Positions 45,044-54,109 are shown, counted from the stretch's first letter. The stretch: 64,000 bases of DNA from an uncultured Bacteroidota bacterium (GCA_903938445.1 CAJADG010000082.1:38640-102639); one strand, 5' to 3'. The notes: a model not told the origin generated them from the letters alone. Translations and numbers: made by a program.

Positions 45044-45730
45044 ATGCAAACAGAAAATAATGAAAAGCCACTCTTAGGTGCTGATAACAATGCTTTAGTA
45101 GCTTTATTGGCGGTGAATTTGGTGGTGTATGTGATTTTGGGATTGATCAAAGTGGTTTACTATTTAGAAAGTTTACCCTTGGAACAATATGCTGCTCAAA
45201 TTTTTCAACCATTGACCCTGAGCGAAAAATGGATGAGCAGTCCTTGGTCATTACTTACTTATAATTGGGTGCATGATGGTTTTTGGATCTTATTGGGGAA
45301 TATGATTTGGCTAAGTATATTCAGTAATACATTACAATTGAAAGGAGCCAACAAACACATTTTTCCTATTTACTTTTATGGAGGAATTCTTGGAGCATTT
45401 TCATATATCATTGTTGGTTCTCATCAAGCTTTATTGGGTGCGGGGGTAAGCGTTACTGCCATTGTTACGGCTTCCATTGCATTGATTCCTAATGTCAAAT
45501 TATTACCAAATGTAGCGGGCGGTATTCCTGTTTGGATTTTAGGTATTGTTTTTTTATTAATACAAGGGTACGGCTTAATAGATGCAAATATGGCTACTGA
45601 TATTGCTATAATATGTGGTGGCATTGCCGGCTTTGTTTATGTAATGTTATTAAAAAGAGGAATGGATTTAGGAAAATGGATGCATCAACTATTACATTTG
45701 TTAAATAACAGTTTAGCTCCTAAAAATTAA
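45044..45730 (+). CDS. Catalytically inactive rhomboid-like membrane protein
   Basis: The 228-residue protein has the same layout as the adjacent rhomboid: WSLLTYNWVHDGFWILLGNMIWL corresponds to the HGDLGHIFGN block, and GAFSYIIVGSHQALLGAGVSVTAI to the helix before the active Ser. The GxSG serine position is Gly134 (LGAGVSVTAI); the nearest Ser, S136, is two residues off. The helix-6 His is absent, since DIAIICGGIAGF replaces the AHxGG block. It should therefore be a pseudoprotease, perhaps a partner of the upstream enzyme. The downstream EEP gene overlaps its stop by one base. Confidence 0.82.
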   Translation: MQTENNEKPLLGADNNALVALLAVNLVVYVILGLIKVVYYLESLPLEQYAAQIFQPLTLSEKWMSSPWSLLTYNWVHDGFWILLGNMIWLSIFSNTLQLKGANKHIFPIYFYGGILGAFSYIIVGSHQALLGAGVSVTAIVTASIALIPNVKLLPNVAGGIPVWILGIVFLLIQGYGLIDANMATDIAIICGGIAGFVYVMLLKRGMDLGKWMHQLLHLLNNSLAPKN

Positions 45731-46821
45731 TGTCCCAAAAATCACGCATAAGAATATTTGGAAAGAGGATTCTCCTTTTTTTGAACCTGCTGATTTCTTT
45801 AATATTACTTTATCCTTTGGTATGTTCACCACTTAACTTTATTTGGTTGAATGGTTTTATAGGATTGCTTACTCCTTATTTATTAATTGCTGAAGTATTG
45901 TTTTTATTTTTTTGGTTAATTGTAAAACCCATTGTGTCCATTCCTTCCATCTTAAGTTTAATATTATCTTGGAAATTGTTAATAGTTATAGTGGGATTGC
46001 ATCCTGGACTATCTTTCCCTAAAAATAAAAAGGAAAATAATGTAAGAATTATTAGTTGGAATGTGAGAGGGTTTAATGGTATTATGACTAAATCTACCAT
46101 GAAATTAAGAACGGAAGAGATTGCCTATTCTATTCAAAAATGGAATCCTGATATTATTTGTATGCAGGAATATAATACCAACGAACGAAAAGGGGATATT
46201 GCTAATCATGCACAATATTTTGAAAAAAATTATCCGTACTCTTTTTTCTCTAAAGATTATCAAACAAAGGAAGCGGCTTATTATGCTGGCTGTATTATTT
46301 TTTCAAAATATAAAATACTACACAGCGAAAGATTCCCATTTACTAATAAAGAAAGTTTAATTGCTTGTACCATTGTAAAAGGAGACGATACCATACAGGT
46401 TTTTACAACCCACTTAGCTTCTTATCGTTTTAAGCAGGATGATTTTGAAGCCATTGATGATGCTACGAAGAATAAATTTGGAGTCATTAAAAAAATGAAA
46501 AATGCTTTTCAACAAAGGGCAGTTCAAGCAGCAATTGTGTCTAAGCAAATTAATGAAAGTAATTATCCAACTATTATAACTGGTGATTTTAATGATGTTC
46601 CAAGCTCCTATACTTATCGAACAATTGCTACTGGATGGAAGGATGCATTTTTGGAAAAAGGATTTGGTATTGGGGTAACCTATATGGGGCTCTCCCCAAC
46701 CCTAAGAATTGATTATATTTTAACGAATCCTTCTTGGGATGTAAAAGCATTTGAACAAGTAGATGAAAATTTAAGTGATCATCAAATGATGATGGCTGAC
46801 TTATTGTTAAAAAAACAATAA
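45730..46821 (+). CDS. Membrane-anchored endonuclease/exonuclease/phosphatase (EEP) family protein
   Basis: The 363-residue protein starts with three hydrophobic segments (about 14-95) and then has an EEP domain facing out. Motifs: [11 protein letters not shown] (metal Asn), [10 protein letters not shown] (metal Glu), [11 protein letters not shown] (His), [15 protein letters not shown] (Asp/Asn) and the final [11 protein letters not shown] (Asp-His). Relatives include phosphodiesterases and sphingomyelinase-like enzymes; Bacteroidota versions next to rhomboids are common in my recollection, but their substrate is unsettled. Its ATG overlaps the previous stop, so it is translationally coupled to the pseudo-rhomboid gene. 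Confidence 0.88.
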   Translation: MSQKSRIRIFGKRILLFLNLLISLILLYPLVCSPLNFIWLNGFIGLLTPYLLIAEVLFLFFWLIVKPIVSIPSILSLILSWKLLIVIVGLHPGLSFPKNKKENNVRIISWNVRGFNGIMTKSTMKLRTEEIAYSIQKWNPDIICMQEYNTNERKGDIANHAQYFEKNYPYSFFSKDYQTKEAAYYAGCIIFSKYKILHSERFPFTNKESLIACTIVKGDDTIQVFTTHLASYRFKQDDFEAIDDATKNKFGVIKKMKNAFQQRAVQAAIVSKQINESNYPTIITGDFNDVPSSYTYRTIATGWKDAFLEKGFGIGVTYMGLSPTLRIDYILTNPSWDVKAFEQVDENLSDHQMMMADLLLKKQ

Positions 46822-46840
46822 TAGGTTACCTAAAATAAAA

Positions 46841-46848
46841 TATCTTTG
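46841..46848 (+). promoter_or_regulatory. cysS -7 box
   Basis: TATCTTTG matches fully and ends ten bases before the ATG at 46859, leaving a leader of only a few bases. Confidence 0.65.
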
Positions 46849-46858
46849 TGTCTACATT

Positions 46859-48364
46859 ATGGCACTTAAAATATACAACTCCCTAACACGTCAAAAAGAA
46901 GTTTTCGAACCTATTAATGCTCCTTATGTGGGTATGTATGTTTGCGGACCAACTGTAAGTGGAGAAAGCCATTTGGGTCATGCACGTCCTTTTATCACTT
47001 TTGATGTGGTGTACCGCTATTTATTGCATAAAGGATACAAGGTTCGTTATGTTCGAAATATCACCGATGCGGGTCATTTTGAAGAAGAAGGAAAACAAGC
47101 CGAAGATAAAATTGCATCCAAAGCCATTTTAGAAAAATTGGAGCCGATGGAATTGGTACAAAAGTATACGCATTTGTATCACTGGGCAATGGAGCAATTT
47201 AACAATATGCCTCCAAGCATTGAACCAACGGCTACTGGACATATTGTAGAGCAAATTGAAATGATTAAAACCATCATGAAAGACGGCTATGCTTATGAAA
47301 GCAATGGTTCGGTTTATTTTGATGTGGTAAAATACAATGATGATTTTTCGAAAAAAAATCAACCCTATGGAATTTTAAGTGGTCGTAATTTAGAAGAGCA
47401 ATTAGAGACTACAAGAGAGCTAGAAAATCAGGAAGAAAAAAGAAATAAGGTTGACTTTGCTTTATGGAAAAAAGCGCCCATTGAACATATCATGCGCTGG
47501 CAAAGCCCATGGGGAGAAGGTTTCCCAGGTTGGCATATTGAGTGTTCTGCAATGGCTACTAAATACTTAGGAAAAAGATTTGATATACACGGAGGTGGAA
47601 TGGATTTACAATTCCCTCACCATGAATGTGAGATTGCACAAAGCAATGTTTGTAATCATGAAATTCCTGCGCGTTATTGGATGCATAATAATATGATCAC
47701 CATTAACGGTCGTAAAATGGGTAAGAGCTACAATAATGTGATTAAGTTAAGTGAATTGTTTACGGGCAATCACCATGAATTAACACAGGCTTATGCTCCA
47801 ATGACGGTTCGCTTTTTTATTCTACAAAGTCAGTATCGAGGTACCTTAGATTTTAGCAATGAAGCATTGCAAGCATCTGAAAAAGCTTTAAAGCGTTTAC
47901 TTGAAGGATATGAGTGGTTAAAGGCGCAAAGCTTTACTGCCGGCACTTTAGCGACGGATACGAATTTAGATACCCAACTTAAAACATGGGCAACCGAACT
48001 TGAACAATTCATGGATGACGATATGAATACGGCTAAGGTAATAGCGAATATGTATGAAATGTTACCTAGTATCAATTCATTAAAAGATAAGCATATTGCA
48101 GCAGACGCTGTGAGTGGAGACACTTGGTTATTTGTACAAAATCAAATGACATTGTTTATCGAAAACATTATGGGTATTAAGATAGAAGCCGGTGCTAATC
48201 GTGAACAATTAAAAGGGGTGATTGATTTATTAATTGAAATTCGTAAGGATGCAAAAGCAAGAAAAGACTTTGCTACGAGTGATAAAATTAGAAATCAATT
48301 AACTGCAATGGGTATTCAGTTAAAGGATGAAAAGGACGGCTCAATGAGTTATACTTTCGCTTAG
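46859..48364 (+). CDS. cysS: Cysteinyl-tRNA synthetase
   Basis: CysS charges tRNA-Cys. The 501-residue class I synthetase has the first zinc ligand and HIGH-type motif in [20 protein letters not shown] (HLGH). Other pieces are [41 protein letters not shown] (zinc Cys), [20 protein letters not shown] and the KMSKS-type loop [13 protein letters not shown]. The C-terminal [38 protein letters not shown] helix is typical. It is complete, with its own promoter box. Confidence 0.98.
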   Translation: MALKIYNSLTRQKEVFEPINAPYVGMYVCGPTVSGESHLGHARPFITFDVVYRYLLHKGYKVRYVRNITDAGHFEEEGKQAEDKIASKAILEKLEPMELVQKYTHLYHWAMEQFNNMPPSIEPTATGHIVEQIEMIKTIMKDGYAYESNGSVYFDVVKYNDDFSKKNQPYGILSGRNLEEQLETTRELENQEEKRNKVDFALWKKAPIEHIMRWQSPWGEGFPGWHIECSAMATKYLGKRFDIHGGGMDLQFPHHECEIAQSNVCNHEIPARYWMHNNMITINGRKMGKSYNNVIKLSELFTGNHHELTQAYAPMTVRFFILQSQYRGTLDFSNEALQASEKALKRLLEGYEWLKAQSFTAGTLATDTNLDTQLKTWATELEQFMDDDMNTAKVIANMYEMLPSINSLKDKHIAADAVSGDTWLFVQNQMTLFIENIMGIKIEAGANREQLKGVIDLLIEIRKDAKARKDFATSDKIRNQLTAMGIQLKDEKDGSMSYTFA

Positions 48365-48398
48365 TAGGCAAACCCGCTTTTCAAAAAAATATTTATCA

Positions 48399-48791
48399 CT
48401 AATGATCGCAGTCATCTGCGTGTGCATGATTGTGCACTCTACAACGCATATGGTTATTGACATGTGCGTATATGATTAAAACGGCTGCCGGAATTAATAA
48501 ATACAATTCAATTTCTCTAAATACCATTCTAGAGAACATAATTGCGATTCCGATACTAAATAAAATAATAGGCTTAAAGGAATGATGGTGTTTTTTATAA
48601 CCATGGTAAAGTGAGTAAGCGCCAATGGCAAAAGAAACAAGGATCATCCCAAATTCAAATTGGTAATTATGCAGGATATTGATTCCTAATAATGGAAGGG
48701 AACTAAAAAACAATGGCAGCAAAGCGCAATGAATGGCACAGGCCAATGAAGCACTGATTCCGATTGCATCCCAATTCCAATTTTTAAACAT
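48399..48791 (-). CDS. MerC-domain membrane protein with His-rich tail
   Basis: The 130-residue protein has four hydrophobic segments and the paired cysteines of MerC proteins in LACAIHCALLPLFF (Cys18 and Cys22). The C-terminal tail NNHMRCRVHNHAHADDCDH is rich in His, Cys and Asp and would bind a soft or transition metal. MerC was named for mercury uptake, but most genomic members lie outside mer operons and have no proven role. A minus-strand TATCTTTG at 48796-48803 ends four bases before this ATG, which makes the in-frame TTG at 48809 impossible as a start. It is divergent from an SCO1-type gene. Confidence 0.86.
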   Translation of the reverse strand: MFKNWNWDAIGISASLACAIHCALLPLFFSSLPLLGINILHNYQFEFGMILVSFAIGAYSLYHGYKKHHHSFKPIILFSIGIAIMFSRMVFREIELYLLIPAAVLIIYAHVNNHMRCRVHNHAHADDCDH

Positions 48792-48795
48792 ATCA

Positions 48796-48829
48796 CAAAG
48801 ATAGGACAACCAAAATAATATTACCTTTA
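48796..48829. promoter_or_regulatory. Divergent promoters of merC-like and SCO1 genes
   Basis: On the minus strand TATCTTTG (48796-48803) sits four bases before the merC-like ATG. On the plus strand TACCTTTA (48822-48829) is a one-mismatch box 37 bp before the SCO1 ATG at 48867. The two boxes are 18 bp apart, so shared control is possible. Confidence 0.55.
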
Positions 48830-48866
48830 TGTCTCAAAGTATTGCTGGGCAATTAAATTTAATCTT

Positions 48867-49478
48867 ATGTCAAAAAAAATGGTTGGGTATTTAATATTTT
48901 TTACGGTGTTGCTAGCTGGCTTTTTTTACTTTGTATTTAGAGGAACCGATAACTGGAAAGTAAAGCTACCTACTCTAAGCTATGTAAAACCTTTTCACTT
49001 TACCAATCAAGATGGTCAACCTGTAACAGAGGCCGACCTTACCAATAAAATCACGGTAGTTGAATACTTTTTTACTACTTGCAAAGGCATTTGCCCCAAG
49101 CTAAATACCAACATGAAGGATATTTACAATCAGTTTAAGAATGAACCAGATTTTCAAATATTCTCACATACCTGTAATCCAGGGACCGATTCTGTTGCTG
49201 TTTTAAAACACTATGCCGATTCTTTACAGGTAGATACTAAAAAATGGGTTTTTATTACTGGCCGCAAGGATAGTTTATACCAAATGGCAAGAAGCTCCTA
49301 TTTGTTAGATGATCCAAAGAATAATGTAGAAAAAATCGAGGATCAATTTATACATACTCAGTTTTTTGCACTCGTAGATCGTAATGGAAAAGTACGCGGT
49401 AAAATATATGACGGTTTAAAAGCAATTGAAGTTCAACAATTAAAAAGAGACCTTGCAAGGTTATTAAAAGATAAATAA
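48867..49478 (+). CDS. SCO1/SenC family copper chaperone
   Basis: SCO proteins deliver copper to the CuA site of cytochrome c oxidase or act as thiol-disulfide proteins. The 203-residue protein has one N-terminal anchor (about residues 6-24) and a thioredoxin fold carrying the copper site CxxxC in EYFFTTCKGICPKLN (Cys72, Cys76) and the distal His in DQFIHTQFFALVD. All three copper ligands are present. It is divergent from the MerC-like gene and 6 bp upstream of the epimerase gene. No cytochrome oxidase genes are in the window. Confidence 0.94.
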   Translation: MSKKMVGYLIFFTVLLAGFFYFVFRGTDNWKVKLPTLSYVKPFHFTNQDGQPVTEADLTNKITVVEYFFTTCKGICPKLNTNMKDIYNQFKNEPDFQIFSHTCNPGTDSVAVLKHYADSLQVDTKKWVFITGRKDSLYQMARSSYLLDDPKNNVEKIEDQFIHTQFFALVDRNGKVRGKIYDGLKAIEVQQLKRDLARLLKDK

Positions 49479-49484
49479 TTTATT

Positions 49485-50462
49485 ATGAATTTTGTAACGG
49501 GTGCAAGCGGTTTAGTGGGAAGTCATTTAATTCAATCTTTACTTTCAAAGGGCGAATTGGTTCGAGCTTTGTATAGAAATAGTATCCCTGAATTTAAGGG
49601 TGCAGAAAAAGTGGAATGGGTAAAAGGAGATATATTAGATGTGATTTCCTTGCATCATGCTATGCAAGGTATAACAAAGGTTTATCATTGCGCAGCTATT
49701 GTATCTTTCTCTCCAAAGCAATCTGGTATTATGTTACAGGCTAATATCGAAGGTACTGCCAATATTGTCAATGCTAGTATTGACAATAAAATTCAAAAAT
49801 TAGTGTATGTAAGTTCAGTTGCAGCACTAGGAAGAATTAGAGAAGATGCACCAGTTGATGAGACTATGAATTGGACACCAGAAACGAGTAATAGCGTGTA
49901 TGGAAAATCAAAATATTTAGCTGAGATGGAAGTGTGGAGAGGAATGGGCGAAGGATTGAATGTGGCTATTGTTAATCCCGTAATTATTTTAGGTGCAGGT
50001 GATTGGAACAAGGGATCCTCTGAAATTTTTAAATCGGCTTATGATGAATTTCCATGGTACACCAATGGGGTGAGTGGATTTGTGGATGTTATGGATGTGA
50101 TTGATGCAATGCAATTATTAATGCAGAGCGATGTACAAGGACAAAGATTTATTATTAGTGGAAGTAATCTTCAATACAAGGAAGTATTTACACATATTGC
50201 AAAAGCATTTGGTAAAAAACCACCTCATAAACAAGTAACACCATTATTAGCGGCGATTGTGTGGAGGTTAGAGGCAGTAAAAGGATTGATCACGGGTAAA
50301 ACACCGTTATTAACTAAAGAAACTGCAGCAACTGCGCAGGCGGTGGTTCATTTTGACAATACTAAATTTTTGAAAGCATTTCCTTCCTTTAGTTACCGAA
50401 AATTAGAGGAAACAATTAACCGGACTTGTGCAGAATTAAAGGAACTACATCAGCTGCCTTAA
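49485..50462 (+). CDS. NAD-dependent epimerase/dehydratase family protein (extended SDR)
   Basis: The 325-residue Rossmann-fold protein starts NFVTGASGLVGSHLIQSLL (GxxGxxG at residues 6-12). VYHCAAIVSF, VYVSSVAALGRI (Ser), NSVYGKSKYLAEMEVWR (Tyr and Lys of YxxxK) and NPVIILGAGDW follow. This is the arrangement of the dihydroflavonol-reductase/3-beta-HSD-like extended SDRs, not UDP-sugar epimerases. The substrate is unknown. It lies directly behind the SCO1 gene with only 6 bp between, but nothing suggests a shared pathway. Confidence 0.88.
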   Translation: MNFVTGASGLVGSHLIQSLLSKGELVRALYRNSIPEFKGAEKVEWVKGDILDVISLHHAMQGITKVYHCAAIVSFSPKQSGIMLQANIEGTANIVNASIDNKIQKLVYVSSVAALGRIREDAPVDETMNWTPETSNSVYGKSKYLAEMEVWRGMGEGLNVAIVNPVIILGAGDWNKGSSEIFKSAYDEFPWYTNGVSGFVDVMDVIDAMQLLMQSDVQGQRFIISGSNLQYKEVFTHIAKAFGKKPPHKQVTPLLAAIVWRLEAVKGLITGKTPLLTKETAATAQAVVHFDNTKFLKAFPSFSYRKLEETINRTCAELKELHQLP

Positions 50463-50489
50463 AATATAAAAGGGTTGCCCTAGCAAACA

Positions 50490-51440
50490 CTATTTATCTT
50501 CCATCACTTTTTTCCAAAGTTCAGGAATACGTTTAATCCAAACATATTCTCTACGCTTAACGCTTGCGTCTTCGGCAGGGAATCCCATATATACTTTATT
50601 GCCTTTTATGGAGCTAGGAACACCCGCCTGAGCCAATACCACGGCATTTTCTCCAATCGTAAGCGTTTTACCAACGCCCACCTGACCCCATAAAGTAACG
50701 CCTGCCTCTAATTTAACGCCACCAGCAATACCTACTTGAGCAGCAATCAGGCAATTTTCTGCCGTTTGGGTGTCATGTCCAATGTGAACCATATTATCAA
50801 TCTTTGTTCCCATTCCAATTTTTGTATCACCACTTACCCCTCTATCAATGGTGCAGCCACATCCAATTTCTACTTTATCTTCTAAAACCACTCTACCACA
50901 ACTCAACATTTTTTTATACCAAGCTGAGCGATTCTTTTTTGTGTTATAATAAAATGCATCACCTCCAATTACCGTATTAGCTTGTATAATTACTTCATCT
51001 CCAATAATGGTATCAGACAAAATGGTTACCCCTGGATAAATGGTGCAATGCTTTCCAATTTGGACATTGTTTCCAATAAAAACATTGGGCATAATAATAG
51101 TGCCTTCTCCAATTATTGCATCTTCACTTATTGCTTTATCATTCACAATCAAAGGTTTAAAATGCTTTACGATCATCAAATATGCTTCAAAAGGATCTGC
51201 ACAAAACAATAAAGCTTTACCCTCAGGAATAGTTACTTCTTTATGATTGATAATGATACATGATGCTGCACTATTTAAGCAAGTATCATAATATTTTGGA
51301 TGATCAACAAACACAACATCACCCTTTTCAACTTGATGAATTTCATTTACTCCAGCAATTTCTAATTGATCATTTCCAACAATTTCTGCTCCAATTAAAT
51401 TAGATAACCATTTGATTGAAACGGGTGCGATAAGCTTCAT
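50490..51440 (-). CDS. lpxD: UDP-3-O-(3-hydroxyacyl)glucosamine N-acyltransferase (LpxD)
   Basis: LpxD adds the second hydroxyacyl chain in lipid A biosynthesis. The 316-residue protein has the N-terminal uridine-binding domain (GAEIVGNDQLEIAGVNEIHQVEKGDVVFV) and a left-handed beta-helix of hexapeptide repeats from about residue 105. The catalytic His is in VHIGHDTQTAENCLIAAQVGIAGG, and a short helix ends the protein. Bacteroidota often encode more than one LpxD-like protein. This copy stands alone, away from lpxC/fabZ and lpxA, so it may be the second, specialised copy; this is uncertain. Confidence 0.9.
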   Translation of the reverse strand: MKLIAPVSIKWLSNLIGAEIVGNDQLEIAGVNEIHQVEKGDVVFVDHPKYYDTCLNSAASCIIINHKEVTIPEGKALLFCADPFEAYLMIVKHFKPLIVNDKAISEDAIIGEGTIIMPNVFIGNNVQIGKHCTIYPGVTILSDTIIGDEVIIQANTVIGGDAFYYNTKKNRSAWYKKMLSCGRVVLEDKVEIGCGCTIDRGVSGDTKIGMGTKIDNMVHIGHDTQTAENCLIAAQVGIAGGVKLEAGVTLWGQVGVGKTLTIGENAVVLAQAGVPSSIKGNKVYMGFPAEDASVKRREYVWIKRIPELWKKVMEDK

Positions 51441-51783
51441 AATTGTGATTTTTGGCCTAAATCAAAGGTAACGAGCCTTTTTTGTAAAAAATTTTTTTTG
51501 TCAATAATCTGTGAAAAATTGTTGCAGATAGAACATAAAAATTTTCAAAAATGATTGAATGAAATGAATTAACTATCAAAAATTCATTCTTTTATAATCC
51601 TTTGTTTATAAGTGTTACAGCGTTTTATAAAAATTTACAAATCAATAAAATGAATTTAAATTCATAATAAAAAGAGCAAAAAATAAAATAGTATGAACTG
51701 TTGTAAAACATGCTATTGTGGATAAACCCAAAAAATTTGTTTAAAAAAATTTTTGAATTAGGATAAAGTATAATTAATATTGT
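51441..51783. other. AT-rich divergent intergenic region, lpxD / small RNA
   Basis: About 340 bp with no credible reading frame and very low GC. It contains one perfect DnaA-box-like sequence (TGTGGATAA, 51717-51725) and the promoter of the downstream small transcript. The lpxD promoter must lie near 51441-51500, but I find no clear TAnnTTTG box on the minus strand. Nothing else is recognisable. Confidence 0.5.
51752..51782 (+). promoter_or_regulatory. Promoter of candidate small RNA
   Basis: TTTG (51752-51755), a 19-base spacer and TAATATTG (51775-51782) differ from TTTG-N19-TAnnTTTG at one position. Transcription would begin near 51786-51790. Confidence 0.65.
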
Positions 51784-51857
51784 GATGGGAATTCAATTCC
51801 CGTACTTACTAACCCATCTATATACGAGGTCCCACAACAGTGGGACTTTGTTTTTTT
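51784..51857 (+). ncRNA. Candidate ~70-nt small RNA with its own promoter and terminator
   Basis: Between a good promoter and a strong terminator lies a short structured segment with no reading frame. GATGGG (51784-51789) can pair with CCCATC (51813-51818), while GGGAA (51787-51791) can pair with TTCCC (51797-51801). The two helices compete for the same GGG. A mostly unpaired stretch leads to the terminator stem at 51827-51848. The unit is about 14 bp upstream of a pseudouridine synthase ATG, so it could instead be an attenuated leader for that gene. I do not recognise it as 6S RNA, tRNA or a known riboswitch. Confidence 0.55.
51827..51857 (+). terminator. Terminator of candidate small RNA
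   Basis: AGGTCCCAC pairs with GTGGGACTT (one G-T wobble) over a 4-base loop, followed by TTTG and seven Ts. It precedes the pseudouridine synthase ATG by 14 bp. Confidence 0.85.
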
Positions 51858-51871
51858 AGACAATATTTCGG

Positions 51872-52453
51872 ATGCAATATTATCTTTTATATAAACCTTT
51901 TCAAGTGCTTTCTCAATTCACATCAACCGATGGAAAATTGTGTTTGAAAGATATTATTGAAGTGGAAAAGGATGTGTATCCAGTTGGAAGATTAGATTAT
52001 GATAGCGAAGGATTACTCTTATTAACGAATGATTCAAGTGTTAATCATCAATTACTTCATCCCAATTTTGAGCATCAACGTACTTATTGGGTTCAAGTAG
52101 ATGGCGCCATTACACAGGAAGCGGCTGATGCATTATCAAAAGGAGTTACTATTAATATTGATGGTCAACAATACAAAACCAAAAAAGCGATTGTACAATT
52201 ATTACCAGATACTATTGAAGTCCCTGATCGTAATCCACCCATTCGTTTTAGAAAATCCATTCCTGCAACCTGGGCCTCCATTCAATTAACAGAGGGAAAA
52301 AATAGACAGGTACGTAAGATGTTTGCATCGGTTGGATTTCCCGTTCTAAGATTAATTCGTGCACAAATAGGAACCTATACCATTTCTAAAATGCAACCAG
52401 GTGATTTACTTTCTTTGACCGAACAAGAAGTAAAAGCAGGCTTCTTTCGCTAA
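51872..52453 (+). CDS. Pseudouridine synthase, RsuA/RluE family
   Basis: The 193-residue enzyme isomerises uridine in rRNA. It lacks the N-terminal S4 domain and starts directly with the catalytic core: YYLLYKPFQVLSQF, VYPVGRLDYDSEGLLLLTND (catalytic Asp in GRLDxxSEG), WVQVDGAITQEAADAL, and the C-terminal EGKNRQVRKMFASVGFPVLRLIRAQIG. The size and missing S4 domain fit RluE (23S U2457) better than RsuA or RluB. The ATG follows the small-RNA terminator closely, so it needs a promoter within about 14 bp or read-through. Confidence 0.92.
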   Translation: MQYYLLYKPFQVLSQFTSTDGKLCLKDIIEVEKDVYPVGRLDYDSEGLLLLTNDSSVNHQLLHPNFEHQRTYWVQVDGAITQEAADALSKGVTINIDGQQYKTKKAIVQLLPDTIEVPDRNPPIRFRKSIPATWASIQLTEGKNRQVRKMFASVGFPVLRLIRAQIGTYTISKMQPGDLLSLTEQEVKAGFFR

Positions 52454-52468
52454 TTGCTGCTTAAGTTT

Positions 52469-52476
52469 TACTTTTG
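52469..52476 (+). promoter_or_regulatory. lysS -7 box
   Basis: TACTTTTG matches TAnnTTTG and ends 19 bp before the ATG at 52496. Confidence 0.55.
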
Positions 52477-52495
52477 CGGTATTAATACAATATAA

Positions 52496-54022
52496 ATGAG
52501 TCAAGATTTATCAGAACAAGAGATTATTAGAAGAGAAAAACTCCAAAATTTAGAAGCAGCGGGTATCAACCCTTATCCAGCTCCATTATACCCCGTTTCT
52601 CATTATTCTGCCGAAATAAAGCAAAACTTTTCCGAGGAAACCAAGGACAACTATGCCAAAGTGTGTGTTGCTGGTAGAATTATGAGTGTGAACGATAAGG
52701 GCAAGGTATTATTTGTGAAGATCCAGGATAATGATGGCATTTTTCAGTTATATATAAAGAGAGATGAAATCTGTCCAGATGAGGACAAGACCTATTGGGA
52801 TGTATTGACCAAAAACGGAATGGATCTTGGTGATATCATTGGTGCAACTGGATATGTATTTATTACTAAAACTGGCGAGACTTCCTTACATGCCAACACG
52901 GTTACTTTATTGGCGAAGTCCTTAAAGCCGTTGCCGGTTGTTAAGAGAGATGAGGAAGGAAATACTTTTGATGCAGTAACGGATCCTGAATTTAGATATC
53001 GTCAACGCTATGCCGATTTAATTATCAATCCAGATGTAAAAGAAACATTTGCAAAGCGTACCATATTAATGAATACGATTCGTGAATTTTTAAATACGCG
53101 TGGTGCCTTAGAAGTAGATACACCTGTATTACAAGCGATCCCTGGTGGTGCAGCAGCAAGACCATTTATTACGCATCACAATGCATTAGATGTACCATTT
53201 TACTTGCGCATCGCCAATGAATTGTATTTAAAGCGTTTGATTGTAGGTGGATTTGATTGGGTATATGAGTTTAGCCGCAACTTTCGTAATGAAGGAATGG
53301 ACAGAACGCATAATCCAGAGTTCACCGTATTAGAATGGTATACTGCTTACAAGGATTATTTCTGGATGATGGAAATTACCGAGCAGTTGTTTGAAAAAAT
53401 TGCATTGACTTTACATGGAACGACTGTTTTAACTGTTGGAGATAAGACCATTGATTTTAAAGCCCCTTATCGTCGTGTGAGTATTATTGATGCGATTAAA
53501 GAAAATACAGGTATTGATATTACGGGAATGGACGAAGCAGGATTAAGAGAAGTATGTAAGACTTTAAAGATAGAGGTTGCTCCAACGATTGGAAAAGGAA
53601 AATTGATTGATGAAATTTTCGGTTCAACGAGTGAGCATACGTATACGCAACCTACATTTATCATTGACTACCCAGTGGAAATGAGTCCATTGACCAAGAA
53701 ACACCGAACTAAGGAAGGTTTGGTAGAGCGTTTTGAATTAATGGTGAATGGAAAAGAATTAGCGAATGCGTATTCTGAATTAAATGACCCCATTGATCAA
53801 AGAAAGCGTTTTGAGGATCAGTTGGCTTTAATGGAAAGAGGTGATGACGAAGCCATGTTTATTGATCATGACTTTTTAAGAGCCTTAGAGTACGGTATGC
53901 CACCAACTTCGGGTATTGGCATTGGAATAGATCGTTTATGTATGATGATGTTAAATCAACCTTCGATACAAGACGTATTGTTCTTTCCACAAATGCGTCC
54001 TGAGCACTTTACAAAAGAATAA
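52496..54022 (+). CDS. lysS: Lysyl-tRNA synthetase, class II
   Basis: LysS charges tRNA-Lys. The 508-residue protein has an N-terminal OB-fold anticodon domain (VCVAGRIMSVNDKGKVLFVKIQD) and a class II catalytic core: RYRQRYADLIINPDV, FEVDTPVL-like ALEVDTPVLQAIPGGAAARPF (motif 1 region), FRNEGMDRTHNPEFTVLEWY (motif 2) and GIGIGIDRLCMMML (motif 3). ELANAYSELNDPIDQRKRFEDQ is typical for LysRS. It is complete, followed by a strong terminator. Confidence 0.98.
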   Translation: MSQDLSEQEIIRREKLQNLEAAGINPYPAPLYPVSHYSAEIKQNFSEETKDNYAKVCVAGRIMSVNDKGKVLFVKIQDNDGIFQLYIKRDEICPDEDKTYWDVLTKNGMDLGDIIGATGYVFITKTGETSLHANTVTLLAKSLKPLPVVKRDEEGNTFDAVTDPEFRYRQRYADLIINPDVKETFAKRTILMNTIREFLNTRGALEVDTPVLQAIPGGAAARPFITHHNALDVPFYLRIANELYLKRLIVGGFDWVYEFSRNFRNEGMDRTHNPEFTVLEWYTAYKDYFWMMEITEQLFEKIALTLHGTTVLTVGDKTIDFKAPYRRVSIIDAIKENTGIDITGMDEAGLREVCKTLKIEVAPTIGKGKLIDEIFGSTSEHTYTQPTFIIDYPVEMSPLTKKHRTKEGLVERFELMVNGKELANAYSELNDPIDQRKRFEDQLALMERGDDEAMFIDHDFLRALEYGMPPTSGIGIGIDRLCMMMLNQPSIQDVLFFPQMRPEHFTKE

Positions 54023-54042
54023 TTTATTATATAGATAAATAC

Positions 54043-54074
54043 AAAAGAGGCCACTCAATCGAGTGGCCTCTTTA
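54043..54074. terminator. Bidirectional terminator after lysS
   Basis: AAGAGGCCACTC and GAGTGGCCTCTT form a 12-bp perfect stem with loop AATC. It lies between the converging lysS and M20 hydrolase genes. Confidence 0.92.
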
Positions 54075-54109
54075 TTGCAATATTTTAAGTTAAACTCCAT
54101 TGAGTGGTG

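Noticed and set aside
48792..48809. Upstream TTG start for the MerC-like protein
   Set aside because: The -7 box TATCTTTG lies between this TTG and the ATG at 48791, so the TTG would not be transcribed from that promoter.
51717..51725. Single perfect DnaA-box-like sequence TGTGGATAA upstream of the small RNA
   Set aside because: A lone box in an AT-rich gap is not enough for an origin or a DnaA-regulated promoter; the recA gap has a much better cluster.
52479..52488. 10-bp palindrome GTATTAATAC in the lysS leader
   Set aside because: It is short and A/T-rich, so chance symmetry is likely, and it has no repeat nearby.
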